Assembly: GCA_020631075.1 (NCBI GenBank)
Contig: JAHDHX010000003.1
Span: 140,117 to 204,116 of the forward strand
Direction: 5' to 3'
From: Candidatus Altimarinota bacterium
Lineage (GTDB): Bacteria > Patescibacteriota > Gracilibacteria > UBA4473
Length of the DNA stretch: 64,000 bases
The notes under the pieces are model-generated. The model worked only from the letters and a program-made list of their open reading frames with translations. It searched no databases and was not told where the DNA came from. This document shows, one piece after another, positions 1-11,456 of this stretch. How positions within the stretch are numbered: position 1 is the stretch's first letter; every line of letters starts with the position of its first letter. The translations under genes were made by a program, and so were the position numbers.

Positions 1-18
1 GAGAGCTGCGGGGCGGGG

Positions 19-1158
19 ATGGTGTATGAGGAGGGGTCAGAGGAGCAAGAAGAGAAAATAGATGAACAAGGTCAAGAGAGTGAAGAGGAAGAACAAAAAG
101 AAGGAGACGAAAATTCTACGGCAGAGCGTACAGAAAGTGAAGAAACTGCAATAAGCGCAGAAACCTCAGCAGAGTCAGGAGGGGAAAAAGACGCTCAAAA
201 CGAGGCTGGCGATGAAGAGGCGGAAAAAGAGAATGAATCAACCGTGATAGAAGAAGAGGCCGACAGAAAGGAAGATGAGGATAAGAACAGTGACAGTGAT
301 GAAAGCGATGAGGAAGAGAGTGAAGAAGAAGAAGAAGAAGAAGAAGAAGAAGAAGAAGAAGAAGAAGAAGAACCACTGGCTCCTACCAAGAAAATTCTGA
401 CGGAATACAAACAAGTGCGGGACTTCACGGTGCCGGAGGAGGTGCTGACGGAAATCCTCAACTGGAAGCACGTGCAGCGCACTGGTACGGTGACTCCGAC
501 CGTGCTCGACGACGTGAACCATTACGTCACTGACCCTGAGCTGATCAGACAAGGGATAGTGGAGCTGGTCGGGGTGGGGGTGACAGACTTCGGGGGGTCA
601 ACCGCCAACCGCGTGCACAACATCCGCACCGTGGTGGACAAATTTGACGGGACGATCGTGCCGCCTGGGTACACATTTTCGTTTAATGAGATATTACAGT
701 CCGTCCACCCGTCGCTGGGGTACCGCAAGGCAAAAGTCATCATCAGCGGGGAAACGAAGTATGGCCTCGGGGGGGGGATATGCCAGTACTCGACGACACT
801 CTTCCGCAGTGTGTACAACGCAGGGTTACCCATCGCCCAGCGGCGCAACCACACCTACCCCGTGCACTACTATTCCCCCCAAGGCTTTGACGCGACGATT
901 TATCTGGGGGTGCAGGATTTCCAGTTTACCAATGACTCGGAGTCGAGTGTGATGATCCAGACGGTGATACGCGGGACGAAGCTCGTGGTGCTGACTTACG
1001 GCGTGCGGGACCGTGAAACCACCCTGCGGGGGCCCAACATTCGCGGAAATATGTGGTCAGGGATGACGGCGACCTGGGCGCGACGGGTAGACTACAAAGA
1101 TGAGACGCGGGAGGCCGAAGAGGAAGTGCTGTATTCGCAGTATCGGCCGCCGCGGTAG
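19..1158 (+). CDS. VanW-domain protein with long acidic N-terminal region (possibly 5'-partial)
   Basis: The C-terminal half carries a VanW-type domain, roughly residues 190-330, with the signature GGGICQYSTTLFRSVYNAG followed by RRNHTYPVHYY. VanW domains occur in surface or envelope proteins of Gram-positives and are frequent in CPR genomes; the biochemical role is unknown. The first ~125 residues are almost entirely Glu/Asp/Ser/Lys, ending in a run of 17 Glu encoded by 17 consecutive GAA codons. No signal peptide or membrane segment is seen in the visible part. The frame stays open to the window edge upstream of the first ATG, so the true start and any signal sequence or membrane anchor may lie outside. 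A hairpin with a T run ~230 bp downstream could end the transcript. Domain assignment is confident; function and the exact 5' end are not. Confidence 0.75.
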   Translation: MVYEEGSEEQEEKIDEQGQESEEEEQKEGDENSTAERTESEETAISAETSAESGGEKDAQNEAGDEEAEKENESTVIEEEADRKEDEDKNSDSDESDEEESEEEEEEEEEEEEEEEEEPLAPTKKILTEYKQVRDFTVPEEVLTEILNWKHVQRTGTVTPTVLDDVNHYVTDPELIRQGIVELVGVGVTDFGGSTANRVHNIRTVVDKFDGTIVPPGYTFSFNEILQSVHPSLGYRKAKVIISGETKYGLGGGICQYSTTLFRSVYNAGLPIAQRRNHTYPVHYYSPQGFDATIYLGVQDFQFTNDSESSVMIQTVIRGTKLVVLTYGVRDRETTLRGPNIRGNMWSGMTATWARRVDYKDETREAEEEVLYSQYRPPR

Positions 1159-1283
1159 GGCGGGGGCAAGGTGGTGCGCAGTGGAGGGGGGCTTGGTTTG
1201 GTGAGGCTTGATGAGGTCTGGCTGGTTTACTTGGTTTATAAAAAATCCTCACCAGATTACAGTGAGGAGTGGAAATTTGATGA

Positions 1284-1358
1284 TGGCTAGGGCGGAGGGA
1301 TTCGAACCCCCGAATGGCGGAACCAAAATCCGCTGCCTTACCACTTGGCGACGCCCTA
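1284..1358 (-). tRNA. tRNA-Gln (anticodon UUG)
   Basis: The minus strand folds as a cloverleaf: 7-bp acceptor TAGGGCG/CGCCCTA, D arm GCC...GGC, anticodon stem GCGGA/TCCGC around loop TTTTGGT (anticodon TTG), and T arm GGGGG-TTCGAAT-CCCTC. U1-A72 is typical of bacterial tRNA-Gln. Discriminator G is followed by an encoded CCA. Confidence 0.95.
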
Positions 1359-1379
1359 GCGAGAGTGGGTAGCCGAGTG

Positions 1380-1407
1380 ATAGTAGAAATTTGCGGCTTG
1401 GCTGCAA
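1380..1407 (-). promoter_or_regulatory. Promoter for tRNA-Gln
   Basis: Minus strand reads TTGCAG, 16-bp spacer, TACTAT. The expected start point is about 15 nt before the tRNA 5' end. The -35 overlaps the arm of a plus-strand hairpin. Confidence 0.55.
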
Positions 1408-1414
1408 ATTTTTT
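1387..1414 (+). terminator. Rho-independent terminator-like hairpin
   Basis: AAATTTGC / GCAAATTT (8 bp) with a 9-nt loop, followed by more T residues. It could end the VanW-gene transcript, although it lies beyond the oppositely oriented tRNA-Gln. The stem is AU-rich and may be weak. Confidence 0.45.
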
Positions 1415-1426
1415 GGCGGGTCTTTT

Positions 1427-1455
1427 TTGACGACGGGCCGCCCAGTGTGTAATTT
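1427..1455 (+). promoter_or_regulatory. Promoter for guaB
   Basis: TTGACG, exactly 17 bp, TAATTT, preceding the guaB ATG by about 80 nt. It is close to the sigma-70 consensus. Confidence 0.65.
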
Positions 1456-1537
1456 CCCCTAAAAGACACTTCCTCGTCGCGCGCTCGTCGCTTTTTTCTT
1501 TTTTGTACTTTTGACACTCAGTTTAATCTTACAGCCC

Positions 1538-3007
1538 ATGAGTAACCTCACCCCAGAGCTGGCCCTGACATTTGACGATGTACTCCTCGTGCCCCAATAC
1601 AGCGAGATCTTGCCCAAGCAGACTAGCCTGCAGACACAATTCACTAAGAACATTACCCTGAATATGCCACTGGTGTCAGCCGCAATGGACACGGTGACAG
1701 AGGGGCCGATGGCTATCATGATGGCGTTGCATGGGGGGATAGGGGTGATACACAAAAATTGCACCCCAGAGCAACAGGCCGAGATGGTGCGTGAGGTGAA
1801 GCGGTTTGAGAATGGGTTTATCCGTGAGCCGCTGGTGCTGAGCCCTGAGCATACGATCGATGATGTGATACATATCCGTAACACGCGGGGGTATAAGTCT
1901 ATCCCCATCACGGAGGACGGCACGCTCAACACCCCAGTGGTGGGGCTAGTGACGCGGAATGATTACCTGGCGCGGCACGCGGACGTGCCCGTGTGCGAAC
2001 GCATGAACCCAATTGCGGACCTGCTGACGGCGCCTGAACCCATCACGCTGGATGAAGCGTATGCCATGCTGGGGGAGTCGCGCCACAGTAAGTTGCTGGT
2101 GCTGCACGAGGACGGCCGCCTGAGTGCGCTGCTGACCCGCAAAGACATCGAAAAAAATGAGCAATACCCCAACGCCGCCAAAGACAAGCACCAGCGGCTG
2201 CTGGTGGCGGCGGCCTGTGGCCCAGGGCCCACGCGGGCGGCGCGAGTCAAAGCGCTGGTCGAGGCGGGGGCTGACGTGCTGGTCGTCGACACGGCCCACG
2301 GGCACAGTGCGGGGGTGATCGACACAGTGCGGTACATCAAAGAGACGTACCCGCAGGTGGACGTGGTCGGGGGCAATATCGCCACGGGGGAAGCAGCGGC
2401 GGCGCTGATAGAAGCGGGGGCCGATGGGGTGAAGGTGGGGATAGGGCCTGGGTCGATCTGTACGACGCGGATCATCGCTGGGGTGGGGGTGCCGCAGCTG
2501 TACGCCGTGATGGGTGTGGCTATGGTCGCCCGTGAGTACGGCGTGCCAGTGATCGCCGATGGGGGGATACGGTACTCGGGGGACATCGCTAAAGCTCTGG
2601 CCGCGGGGGCCAGCACGGCCATGATCGGCTCGCTGTTGGCGGGCACGACCGAAGCCCCAGGCGAGATGATTTACGCTGACGGTAAAACCTATAAATATTA
2701 CCGCGGGATGGGGTCGATCGCGGCGATGAAAAAGGGGTCGAAGGATCGGTATTCACAGGGGAATGTGGCCAATGATAAACTGGTGCCAGAGGGGATCGAA
2801 GGAAAAATTCTCTTTAAGGGGGACGCTGCACCTGAAATCTTTCAGCTGTGTGGCGGGGTGCAGAGTGCGCTGGGGTACAACGGCTCAAAAGACATCCCGA
2901 CGCTGTGGGATCGGTCGCACTTTGTGCGCATTACGGGGGCGGGGATGCGTGAAAGCCACCCACATGATATCTCTATCCTTAAGGAAGCGCCGAATTACCG
3001 TGGGTAG
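1538..3007 (+). CDS. guaB: Inosine-5'-monophosphate dehydrogenase
   Basis: Catalyses NAD-dependent oxidation of IMP to XMP, the committed step of GMP synthesis. The protein begins with the IMPDH signature [17 protein letters not shown], carries a CBS-domain pair at roughly residues 95-210 inserted in the TIM barrel, and has the active-site loop [11 protein letters not shown] with catalytic Cys at about residue 308. The C-terminal flap region ([10 protein letters not shown]) is intact and length (489 aa) is normal. A TTG codon 9 codons upstream is in frame, but the ATG just before the conserved N-terminus is the better start. A sigma-70-like promoter lies ~80 nt upstream and a strong hairpin terminator follows, so it appears monocistronic. 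Confidence 0.96.
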   Translation: MSNLTPELALTFDDVLLVPQYSEILPKQTSLQTQFTKNITLNMPLVSAAMDTVTEGPMAIMMALHGGIGVIHKNCTPEQQAEMVREVKRFENGFIREPLVLSPEHTIDDVIHIRNTRGYKSIPITEDGTLNTPVVGLVTRNDYLARHADVPVCERMNPIADLLTAPEPITLDEAYAMLGESRHSKLLVLHEDGRLSALLTRKDIEKNEQYPNAAKDKHQRLLVAAACGPGPTRAARVKALVEAGADVLVVDTAHGHSAGVIDTVRYIKETYPQVDVVGGNIATGEAAAALIEAGADGVKVGIGPGSICTTRIIAGVGVPQLYAVMGVAMVAREYGVPVIADGGIRYSGDIAKALAAGASTAMIGSLLAGTTEAPGEMIYADGKTYKYYRGMGSIAAMKKGSKDRYSQGNVANDKLVPEGIEGKILFKGDAAPEIFQLCGGVQSALGYNGSKDIPTLWDRSHFVRITGAGMRESHPHDISILKEAPNYRG

Positions 3008-3035
3008 AGCATAGGGAAGTAAGACAAGACGATAG

Positions 3036-3081
3036 ACACTAAGCAAAGCCATACCTGCGATTTGGCTTTGTTTGGTGTTTT
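3036..3081 (+). terminator. Terminator after guaB
   Basis: A 15-bp stem with two G-U pairs (ACACTAAGCAAAGCC / GGCTTTGTTTGGTGT) around a 13-nt loop, followed by T residues. Confidence 0.7.
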
Positions 3082-3147
3082 GCGGTGTTGAGTTTTATGG
3101 TCGAGTGGTTACAGTCGGTGGTGTATTTACTCTTTCCCCTATCCTTC

Positions 3148-4788
3148 ATGCGCCAGTTTTTCCTCGTGCTGGGGCTCTTGCCCCTCTTGGCCTTCAGTGG
3201 CCTGCCTATCAGCCCCAACGCCACCCCTGACGAAGTGGTTGACCGTGTTTTTGACAGTGTGGCTGATGACATCGCTGAGGCGCTCGACACTGCGGTGGCG
3301 GCCGTGCCCGCCAAATCAACCTCCAAGATGGGGTTTAGCCTGAGTATGCCCATGGACGCCCTCGACGCGATGACAGACGGCGAACTGCAGGTGAAAGCCG
3401 CCATGAAAGCCACCCAAGACACCACCGCCACCCAGCCACTGGGCAGCGCCCAAATGCAACTGGGGGTAGCCGCCAGCGGCGAAATGGGTGGGATGGCCCA
3501 GCTGGGGGGTGAGGTGCGGATGCGTGACGGAAATATGTATGTGTATCTGGACACGCCGCAGGTGGACATGATGGGGCAGAGCCTGACTGAGTCTGACCTC
3601 CAACCAATGGCACCTTTCCTTGAAAACTGGTTGATGGTGAACTTTGCCGACCTGGAAGAGCGACTGGAAGACATGGCGGGGGAGCCGCTGCCTATCAGCC
3701 TGACGGAGGTGCTGTCGATGGACTATACGCAGATCGCCCGTGCGGAAGTGGCGGCCTACAAAAAGGTGCTGCCGTATCTCAACTTCTGGGACGCGACCAC
3801 GGTCAGTGCTGACCAGATGTTTGTGGATGAGCTGCTGCTCAATGACGCTTACCGCGACACTATGCCCGGGTACGGAGCCAACCCCGCCAGCAACCACGCC
3901 CAAGCTGTCGTGACCGCCAACCCTGACAAACTGACCGACCTCGTGATCGCTGGGCGTGACGCCTTCATCGAGGTGATGACCCTCATGCCAGGGGTTTCGC
4001 CCGCGATGCAGGCAGAAATGGTAGCGGAAATAAAACGTGAGCTGACGCGAGAGTCTGTCCGTGAGGAGCTGGCAGATATGCCGCTCTGGAAAGGGTTGAT
4101 GACGGTGGACCGCTACGGGCAAAACATCGAGCTGGTGACCATGGTCGAAGATGAATATGAGTCGCTGTATGTCATGCTGGCCCATGACCAAGACGAAACG
4201 ACGTTCTTCATGGCGCCCGCGGCCAGCTACACCGAAGATTACCTCCGCATGAACTATGACCGAGAGACTGGAGATTACTTCTTTGATTTCAGTGAAGGGC
4301 TCAACATCAACGGAAAATGGACGGACAACGAATTCACCACGACGGTCGTGACTGAGAGTTACTATGACGAGGTGCCTGAAGTGCAGATGGTGGCGCGCCT
4401 CAACCGTGACGTGCGCACTGGACACTGGACGGGGGTGGTGTCTGTGCCGTCAGAAGGGGTGGGGATCGCGATTGACCGCATCGCCCTGTCAGACGACATG
4501 ATGAGCCTGCAACTGGCGGCGCGGCTGTATGTGGACCAGTCGTACATGGGGCAGGTGATGCTGATCACTGATACGCAGCCAGTTGACCGTGTCACGGTGG
4601 AGGTGCCTGTGGGTGCCACCCCACTGATGCCCTTGGTCGAGGAGCAAATGGCTCTGGTGGGGATGATGCTCGAAGGGGGGATAATGATGGAAAACGACAT
4701 GATGATCGACGATTGGGAGAACGAATGGGAAGATGACTGGAGTGACGACATGGGGGAGGAGATGGATTTGTATGATTACGGATACTAA
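3148..4788 (+). CDS. Secreted acidic, Met-rich protein of unknown function
   Basis: From the ATG at this start the protein begins MRQFFLVLGLLPLLAFSGLP, a typical short Sec signal peptide; an upstream GTG/ATG-rich extension is possible but unneeded. No lipobox Cys is present. The mature chain (~525 aa) is Ala/Met/Asp/Glu-rich with no motif I recognise and no second membrane span. Its C-terminal 30 residues are extremely acidic and aromatic (DDWENEWEDDWSDDMGEEMD), resembling a metal-binding or charge-tether tail. Terminators lie before and after, so it is probably transcribed alone. It may be an extracellular or cell-surface protein; no function can be assigned. Confidence 0.75.
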   Translation: MRQFFLVLGLLPLLAFSGLPISPNATPDEVVDRVFDSVADDIAEALDTAVAAVPAKSTSKMGFSLSMPMDALDAMTDGELQVKAAMKATQDTTATQPLGSAQMQLGVAASGEMGGMAQLGGEVRMRDGNMYVYLDTPQVDMMGQSLTESDLQPMAPFLENWLMVNFADLEERLEDMAGEPLPISLTEVLSMDYTQIARAEVAAYKKVLPYLNFWDATTVSADQMFVDELLLNDAYRDTMPGYGANPASNHAQAVVTANPDKLTDLVIAGRDAFIEVMTLMPGVSPAMQAEMVAEIKRELTRESVREELADMPLWKGLMTVDRYGQNIELVTMVEDEYESLYVMLAHDQDETTFFMAPAASYTEDYLRMNYDRETGDYFFDFSEGLNINGKWTDNEFTTTVVTESYYDEVPEVQMVARLNRDVRTGHWTGVVSVPSEGVGIAIDRIALSDDMMSLQLAARLYVDQSYMGQVMLITDTQPVDRVTVEVPVGATPLMPLVEEQMALVGMMLEGGIMMENDMMIDDWENEWEDDWSDDMGEEMDLYDYGY

Positions 4789-4835
4789 GCACTCAGCGTG
4801 ATAGCCGACAGTACGTTGTCGTACATACCAATAGA

Positions 4836-4864
4836 GCCCCTCACCGCCACGGTGGGGGGCTTTT
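4836..4864 (+). terminator. Rho-independent terminator
   Basis: An 11-bp GC-rich stem GCCCCTCACCG / CGGTGGGGGGC with a 3-nt loop, then TTTT. Confidence 0.85.
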
Positions 4865-4966
4865 ATATTGGGGGGAAAGTGGAGCGGATTGCCGCCTCTG
4901 GCGGAGGAGGGTTTTCTCTGGAAACCATTTTTGTATAGTCCCGCGCATTCTTTATGATCATGCGTG

Positions 4967-6763
4967 ATGAATTCCCCCACCTCGATCACCACTTCCGAGC
5001 TCCGTCAGCGTTGGCTTGATTTCTGGCAAGCGAAGCAACACGCGATCATCCCCAGTGCGTCAGTGCTGCCAGACAACGACCCGACGGCGCTGTTTATCAA
5101 CTCGGGTATGCATCCGCTAGTCCCCTACCTCATGGGGCAACCCCACCCCGCGGGACAGCGCCTGGCCAACGCCCAGAAGTGCATCCGCACGATTGACATC
5201 GACGAAGTGGGTGACGCGACGCACCTGACGTGCTTTGAGATGCTCGGGAACTGGTCTCTGGGGGATTTTGGCCCGTTGGAAATGATCGATTTTGCTTTTG
5301 CATTCTTGACCGAAGAGTTGGGCCTGCCGCTGGAGAAGCTGGCCTTTAGTGTCTTTGCGGGGGACGTCAGTGTCGAGCGTGACACGGCCGCCGCTGCCCA
5401 GTGGGCCAGCCATGGCGTGGCGGAAGCGCGCATTGCGTACCTCGGGGTGGCCGACAACTGGTGGGCAAAAGGCGACGTGGGGCCGTGTGGGCCAGACACA
5501 GAGATATTTTATTGGACGGGGGCTGGCCCTGCGCCTGCGAGCTTCCAGCAGACACACGACGACCCCCACTGGGTGGAGATCTGGAACTGTGTCTTTATGA
5601 CCTTTGACCGACAGGCCGACGGCAGCCTGCAGCCACTGACACAACCCAACATTGACACGGGCATGGGCCTCGAGCGGACGGTGGCGGTGCTCAACGGGCA
5701 GCAGTCAATTTACCAAACGGATGGTTTCACGCCCATCCTGCAGCACCTGACGGGGCTGGCCCAGCGGTCTGACCTGCTGGATGATGTCACGGCGGACACG
5801 GCGGACCATCACTCTTTGCGGGTGATTGCGGACCATCTGCGGTCGAGCTGTGTGCTGATCGCTGATGGAGTGACGCCGTCAAATGTTGACCAAGGGTACA
5901 TCCTACGGCGGCTGGTGCGGCGGGCCATCCGCCACGGGCGGAAGCTGGGCATCCCGACGTCGTTTGTGGGGTCGATCGTGCCGGTGGTGGTGGGGCTGCT
6001 GGGGGGGGCTTACCCTGAGCTGGTGGCCCAAGCTGAGCACATCACCCGAACTCTGACCACGGAGGAAGCTCAATTTGCGCAAGCGCTGGTGAAAGGAGAG
6101 AAAGAGTTTCACCGACTGGTGGGGGAAATCGCGGGAACGGAGGTGTCTGGGGGGCAGGCGTTTTACCTCTATGAAACGTATGGGTTCCCGCTGGAGATCA
6201 CCACGGAACTGGCAGCGGAAAGCCAGTTGACGGTGGACGAACAGGGCTTTGCGGAGGCTTTTGCCGCGCACCAGGCGCGGTCACGTGCTGGGTCAGAGGC
6301 TAAATTTGCTGGGGGGCTGGCCGATGATGACCCCCGCACGCTGCAGCTGCACACGGCGACCCATCTGCTGCACGCTGCGCTGCGGAAGTACCTCGGGGAG
6401 CACGTCCAGCAGAAGGGCAGCAACATCACCCCTGAACGGCTGCGGTTTGATTTCAGCCACCCTGAGAAGCTGACCCCTGAGCAAAAGCAAGCCGTAGAGC
6501 AATATGTCAATGACGCCATTGCGGCTGACCAGCCCATCACCCACCGTGAGATGCCGACAGATGAAGCCTTTGCGGCTGGGGCGCTGGGGTTCTTTGGGCA
6601 CAAGTATGGGGAGCGGGTGACGGTCTATGACATGGGGGAATGGAGCGTGGAAATATGTGGTGGGCCCCATGCGGCCAGCACGGGGGAGCTGGGGAAATTT
6701 CGGATAGCGAAGGAAAAGTCGTCGAGTAAGGGGGTGCGGCGGATACGCGGGGTTTTGGAGTAA
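4967..6763 (+). CDS. alaS: Alanyl-tRNA synthetase, short form lacking the C-Ala domain
   Basis: Charges tRNA-Ala with alanine. The class II catalytic core is at the N-terminus (LFINSGMHPLVPYLMG, TCFEMLGNWSLGDFG, TGMGLERTVAVLNG). The editing domain retains both zinc-binding motifs, HTATH at residues 462-466 and CGGPH at 564-568. At 599 aa the protein stops straight after the editing domain; the ~250-residue DHHA1/C-Ala region of E. coli AlaRS is missing. Shortened AlaRS of this type is usual in CPR bacteria. A GTG one codon upstream is an alternative start; ATG is preferred. A possible -10 (TATAGT) lies about 30 nt upstream. Confidence 0.95.
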   Translation: MNSPTSITTSELRQRWLDFWQAKQHAIIPSASVLPDNDPTALFINSGMHPLVPYLMGQPHPAGQRLANAQKCIRTIDIDEVGDATHLTCFEMLGNWSLGDFGPLEMIDFAFAFLTEELGLPLEKLAFSVFAGDVSVERDTAAAAQWASHGVAEARIAYLGVADNWWAKGDVGPCGPDTEIFYWTGAGPAPASFQQTHDDPHWVEIWNCVFMTFDRQADGSLQPLTQPNIDTGMGLERTVAVLNGQQSIYQTDGFTPILQHLTGLAQRSDLLDDVTADTADHHSLRVIADHLRSSCVLIADGVTPSNVDQGYILRRLVRRAIRHGRKLGIPTSFVGSIVPVVVGLLGGAYPELVAQAEHITRTLTTEEAQFAQALVKGEKEFHRLVGEIAGTEVSGGQAFYLYETYGFPLEITTELAAESQLTVDEQGFAEAFAAHQARSRAGSEAKFAGGLADDDPRTLQLHTATHLLHAALRKYLGEHVQQKGSNITPERLRFDFSHPEKLTPEQKQAVEQYVNDAIAADQPITHREMPTDEAFAAGALGFFGHKYGERVTVYDMGEWSVEICGGPHAASTGELGKFRIAKEKSSSKGVRRIRGVLE

Positions 6764-7180
6764 AATAATACTCTGGGGGGAGCTGGGGGGTGGACTTTTA
6801 GCGCACGGGGAAGTCGAGGGGGAAGCGAACCGTGGTTCGCTCTCGCAGCTGGATCACTACGCTGCGGCTTTTTGGGGCTTGGTCGCCCCAAAGGCGAGCT
6901 GCTTTGTGATCGCTGCTCTTTCCTCGGCGATCGCTATGCCATGAGTCATATGATGCGATCACCTCGGATGCCTGCATCTGCAAATAGGCATCTTAAATGC
7001 TTCAGGGGGCTTGATTCCGCTGCGCTCCATCTACGCAACCTTTCGCATTCGCTAGAGTGTTTTTTTGAGTGATTGATTTCTCTGTCATTGGAGAGCACTG
7101 GTGGACTTGCGCAGCGAACCACTGTGGGACAGTTTTGGGGGGATGAAAAATTATCTTTTCAAATATTCAGCTGGGGAGCT
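6764..7180. other. Non-coding junction between alaS and the KAP cassette
   Basis: No convincing gene. It contains an inverted repeat AGCGAACC-GT-GGTTCGCT (6824-6841) and a hairpin TTTGGGGC-6 nt-GCCCCAAA (6871-6892). Several GCGATCGC/CGCTGCG-like words suggest decayed sequence. Base composition shifts from GC-rich to AT-rich within this stretch, so it probably holds the boundary of the transferred cassette. Confidence 0.5.
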
Positions 7181-7996
7181 TTACCTTGGAGCTGGAATAA
7201 CTTCAGGATATTTGTCTTCATATTTCGTGAACCATATAAATTGCTTTGCCACTGAGGCATAGTTTTCTTTTGTGTCTTCTTTGATGGTGCCCGTGTGATC
7301 TATGTACGCTTCATCTACTTCATTTATATCATAAGCCTCTTTTACCCTTCTTGCAATAGTGTCAACTGGTAAGAAACTTTTTAGTTCTCTAAAATTTTTC
7401 AGACTCAGTACATAGGAAGAATCTTTTTTGCCAATATCTCCGTAGCCATACACTAAACACTTGAAGTACTTTTTAAAGTCAGAAGAATTCAAGGCTGTAT
7501 CTGTAAACTTGTGAAACTGCGTTTGATTTACCTCAAACCAACGCTTACAAATTTCCCTAAGTACATCACCAGACTCATAAGTAATGAGAAAAGGATTCTG
7601 ATAAATTATATCAAAAAATGACACCCCCATTTGAGCCTCTATTTTATCTTCTGAAATAAATATATCACGATCACGATGGTAGTAATTTCTTAATTCTGAA
7701 TATAGCAACGTTACTCTACGTATAGGGTTCCTATCTGGGTCATTGATAATACCCAAAACTATCTCTTCTCTTACCCTTTGATCCCAATGGGCAGCTATAA
7801 TTTTCTCAGACACATCAAAGTGATCTATTATCTTTTCAAATATATTCTTATTTTTAAATAAGGGATGATTCATTTCCAATTCCTTAATATTTTTAGCTAT
7901 GCAGATTTCAAACTCACTGTGTGTCACTCTTTTCCTTTTCTCTTTTCGCTTCTTTGCATCAAATTCTTCGATCAAAGTTCTAGGATGGTATGACAT
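7181..7996 (-). CDS. Unknown protein, second gene of the KAP cassette
   Basis: I do not recognise this family. The protein (~271 aa from the ATG, 276 from an in-frame TTG) opens with a very basic segment (DAKKRKEKRKR), has no signal peptide or membrane span, and seems largely helical. It follows the KAP NTPase gene by only ~10-25 bp on the same strand, so both are probably made from one mRNA and act together. It shares the low GC content of the NTPase gene and differs sharply from flanking host genes, which points to joint acquisition. A role as partner or effector of the NTPase is inference from position only. Confidence 0.7.
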   Translation of the reverse strand: MSYHPRTLIEEFDAKKRKEKRKRVTHSEFEICIAKNIKELEMNHPLFKNKNIFEKIIDHFDVSEKIIAAHWDQRVREEIVLGIINDPDRNPIRRVTLLYSELRNYYHRDRDIFISEDKIEAQMGVSFFDIIYQNPFLITYESGDVLREICKRWFEVNQTQFHKFTDTALNSSDFKKYFKCLVYGYGDIGKKDSSYVLSLKNFRELKSFLPVDTIARRVKEAYDINEVDEAYIDHTGTIKEDTKENYASVAKQFIWFTKYEDKYPEVIPAPR

Positions 7997-8019
7997 TCCC
8001 CTCTCGAGCAAAATTTCAA

Positions 8020-9411
8020 TCAGATCATGATCTCATCTTTGCTATATGTCACTGCTGGTGTGCCAAACTGAAGATAATAGTTCCATGTTTCCTTATGACA
8101 AAGCTGAGTTTCATCACATTCAACTCTTACTGCTAAACGTCCATAACTAGAGTTAACTGGTTCAAATTGAAACACTTTTACAAATATCAACTCGTGCAAT
8201 AATTTTAGCTCTCTGTCATTGATTTCATATTTCTTTTCATCACTTCGATTTCCCATTACCATAGAGCTATTTACAACTACTTTAGCGTTAAATATATGCT
8301 CCATTTTATCAAAGATCACTGCATCAAAATTTAATAACGTAATATCATGCTTGTAACTTTTTTTGTGTTTGCAGTGTAAAAAACGAGTCCAAACATCTGG
8401 ATAAAACATCCTTACAAACTCAATCAAAACTAATTCATCAAACTCAATATTATTCCCCAAATTTTTAAATATATATTTCAATTTCTCACCAAATCGAATG
8501 ATTGATCTGGGAGTATTCAGGACAAACGGCGCAAACGCGTACAATGTTTCCACAAGATCTTTGAATTTAATTTCCCACTTGTCTGTGTTGTCATAGCTAA
8601 ATTCCACAAAGTCTGACAAACTATCTCTCAGCGTTGTTCGCAAGAAATTCTTTTGATTCTCCCCCTCTAAGACTGGCACATCTGTTGGCAGGTTAATGAT
8701 TTTCTCCATGAAATCTCGACCGTCTAATCCTTCTTTTTCTAGCAACTGCGCAACGATCTTTTCATCATAGGCCAATACAAATATACACTGGGTAAAGTCG
8801 AGATTGTGTTTAATGATTCTCAAGAAATTTCTTAACTCTTCACCATCCAATCGGTCGAGGTCATCAAGAAAAATTACTGGCGGCTGAATTTTTGCTGCAG
8901 ACAAGAACTTTCTGATTGATTTTTTCTGCTCAAAGAGGGCTTGGATCTGAGTGTCTATATTTTTTCGTTCAGCACTCTCAATCGCCTTGATAAGATGCTG
9001 AATTACTTCAAAAGTTATTCTATATTCAGGAGGCACACATGTTTTAATCTTCGGAATAAGTCCAAAAAAATAACTACTCACAGAAATGAATTCATTTGAA
9101 AGTTTTAATTCGTAATGTTTTAAAATTTGCAGAAAAAAGTGTGACTCATACCACACATTATGGTTAATTCCCCAGAGGCTAGATCGGATTACCTTATACG
9201 GCGGTTTATCGTTTTTTGAATCTCCTTTTTCTAATTCAAGCTGCAATAAATTTAGTATCGAACTTTTTCCGCTTCCCCAACCGCCTTGAACACTGATTAC
9301 TTGTGTTCCACCAGAAAAATTTTCTCTCTTAATATAGTCGTATAAAGACTGCACATAAACCTCACGATTTAGTGCGTCGTCTTCAGCGTTCAGAATTGGC
9401 TCTTGAGACAT
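8020..9411 (-). CDS. KAP-family P-loop NTPase
   Basis: A STAND/AAA-like P-loop ATPase of the KAP group. Walker A is GGWGSGKS at residues 43-50, and the KAP-type Walker B is VIFLDDLDRLDGEELR near residue 175, followed by a sensor-like segment CIFVLAYDEKIV. KAP ATPases often carry inserted transmembrane helices; here only a mildly hydrophobic stretch near residue 115 is visible, so the protein may be soluble. Members are known from plasmids and defence islands and are suspected to work in phage exclusion or membrane-linked signalling. The gene begins 5 bp after the gyrB stop and is very AT-rich compared with gyrB. No separate promoter is evident, so it probably relies on gyrB read-through. Confidence 0.85.
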   Translation of the reverse strand: MSQEPILNAEDDALNREVYVQSLYDYIKRENFSGGTQVISVQGGWGSGKSSILNLLQLELEKGDSKNDKPPYKVIRSSLWGINHNVWYESHFFLQILKHYELKLSNEFISVSSYFFGLIPKIKTCVPPEYRITFEVIQHLIKAIESAERKNIDTQIQALFEQKKSIRKFLSAAKIQPPVIFLDDLDRLDGEELRNFLRIIKHNLDFTQCIFVLAYDEKIVAQLLEKEGLDGRDFMEKIINLPTDVPVLEGENQKNFLRTTLRDSLSDFVEFSYDNTDKWEIKFKDLVETLYAFAPFVLNTPRSIIRFGEKLKYIFKNLGNNIEFDELVLIEFVRMFYPDVWTRFLHCKHKKSYKHDITLLNFDAVIFDKMEHIFNAKVVVNSSMVMGNRSDEKKYEINDRELKLLHELIFVKVFQFEPVNSSYGRLAVRVECDETQLCHKETWNYYLQFGTPAVTYSKDEIMI

Positions 9412-9416
9412 ATCGC

Positions 9417-11351
<1,935 letters not shown>

Positions 11352-11439
11352 TCAGGCGCACGGTACACGCTTGCGGGAGGGCTGACAACCGTTTGCGGTG
11401 GGCAAAAGGGAAAGCGATTCGCATTGTGCAATTAATTCA

Positions 11440-11448
11440 TGCTAAAAT
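11440..11448 (+). promoter_or_regulatory. Extended -10 promoter, apparently leaderless
   Basis: TGC-TAAAAT followed by 8 nt and then ATG (TTG 5 nt after the box), so the expected start point coincides with the start codon of the following gene. Confidence 0.6.
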
Positions 11449-11456
11449 AGTAGTTG

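Noticed and set aside
116..552. Poly-Leu, poly-Ser and poly-Phe ORFs opposite the VanW gene
   Set aside because: They are the complementary reading of the GAA repeat in other frames.
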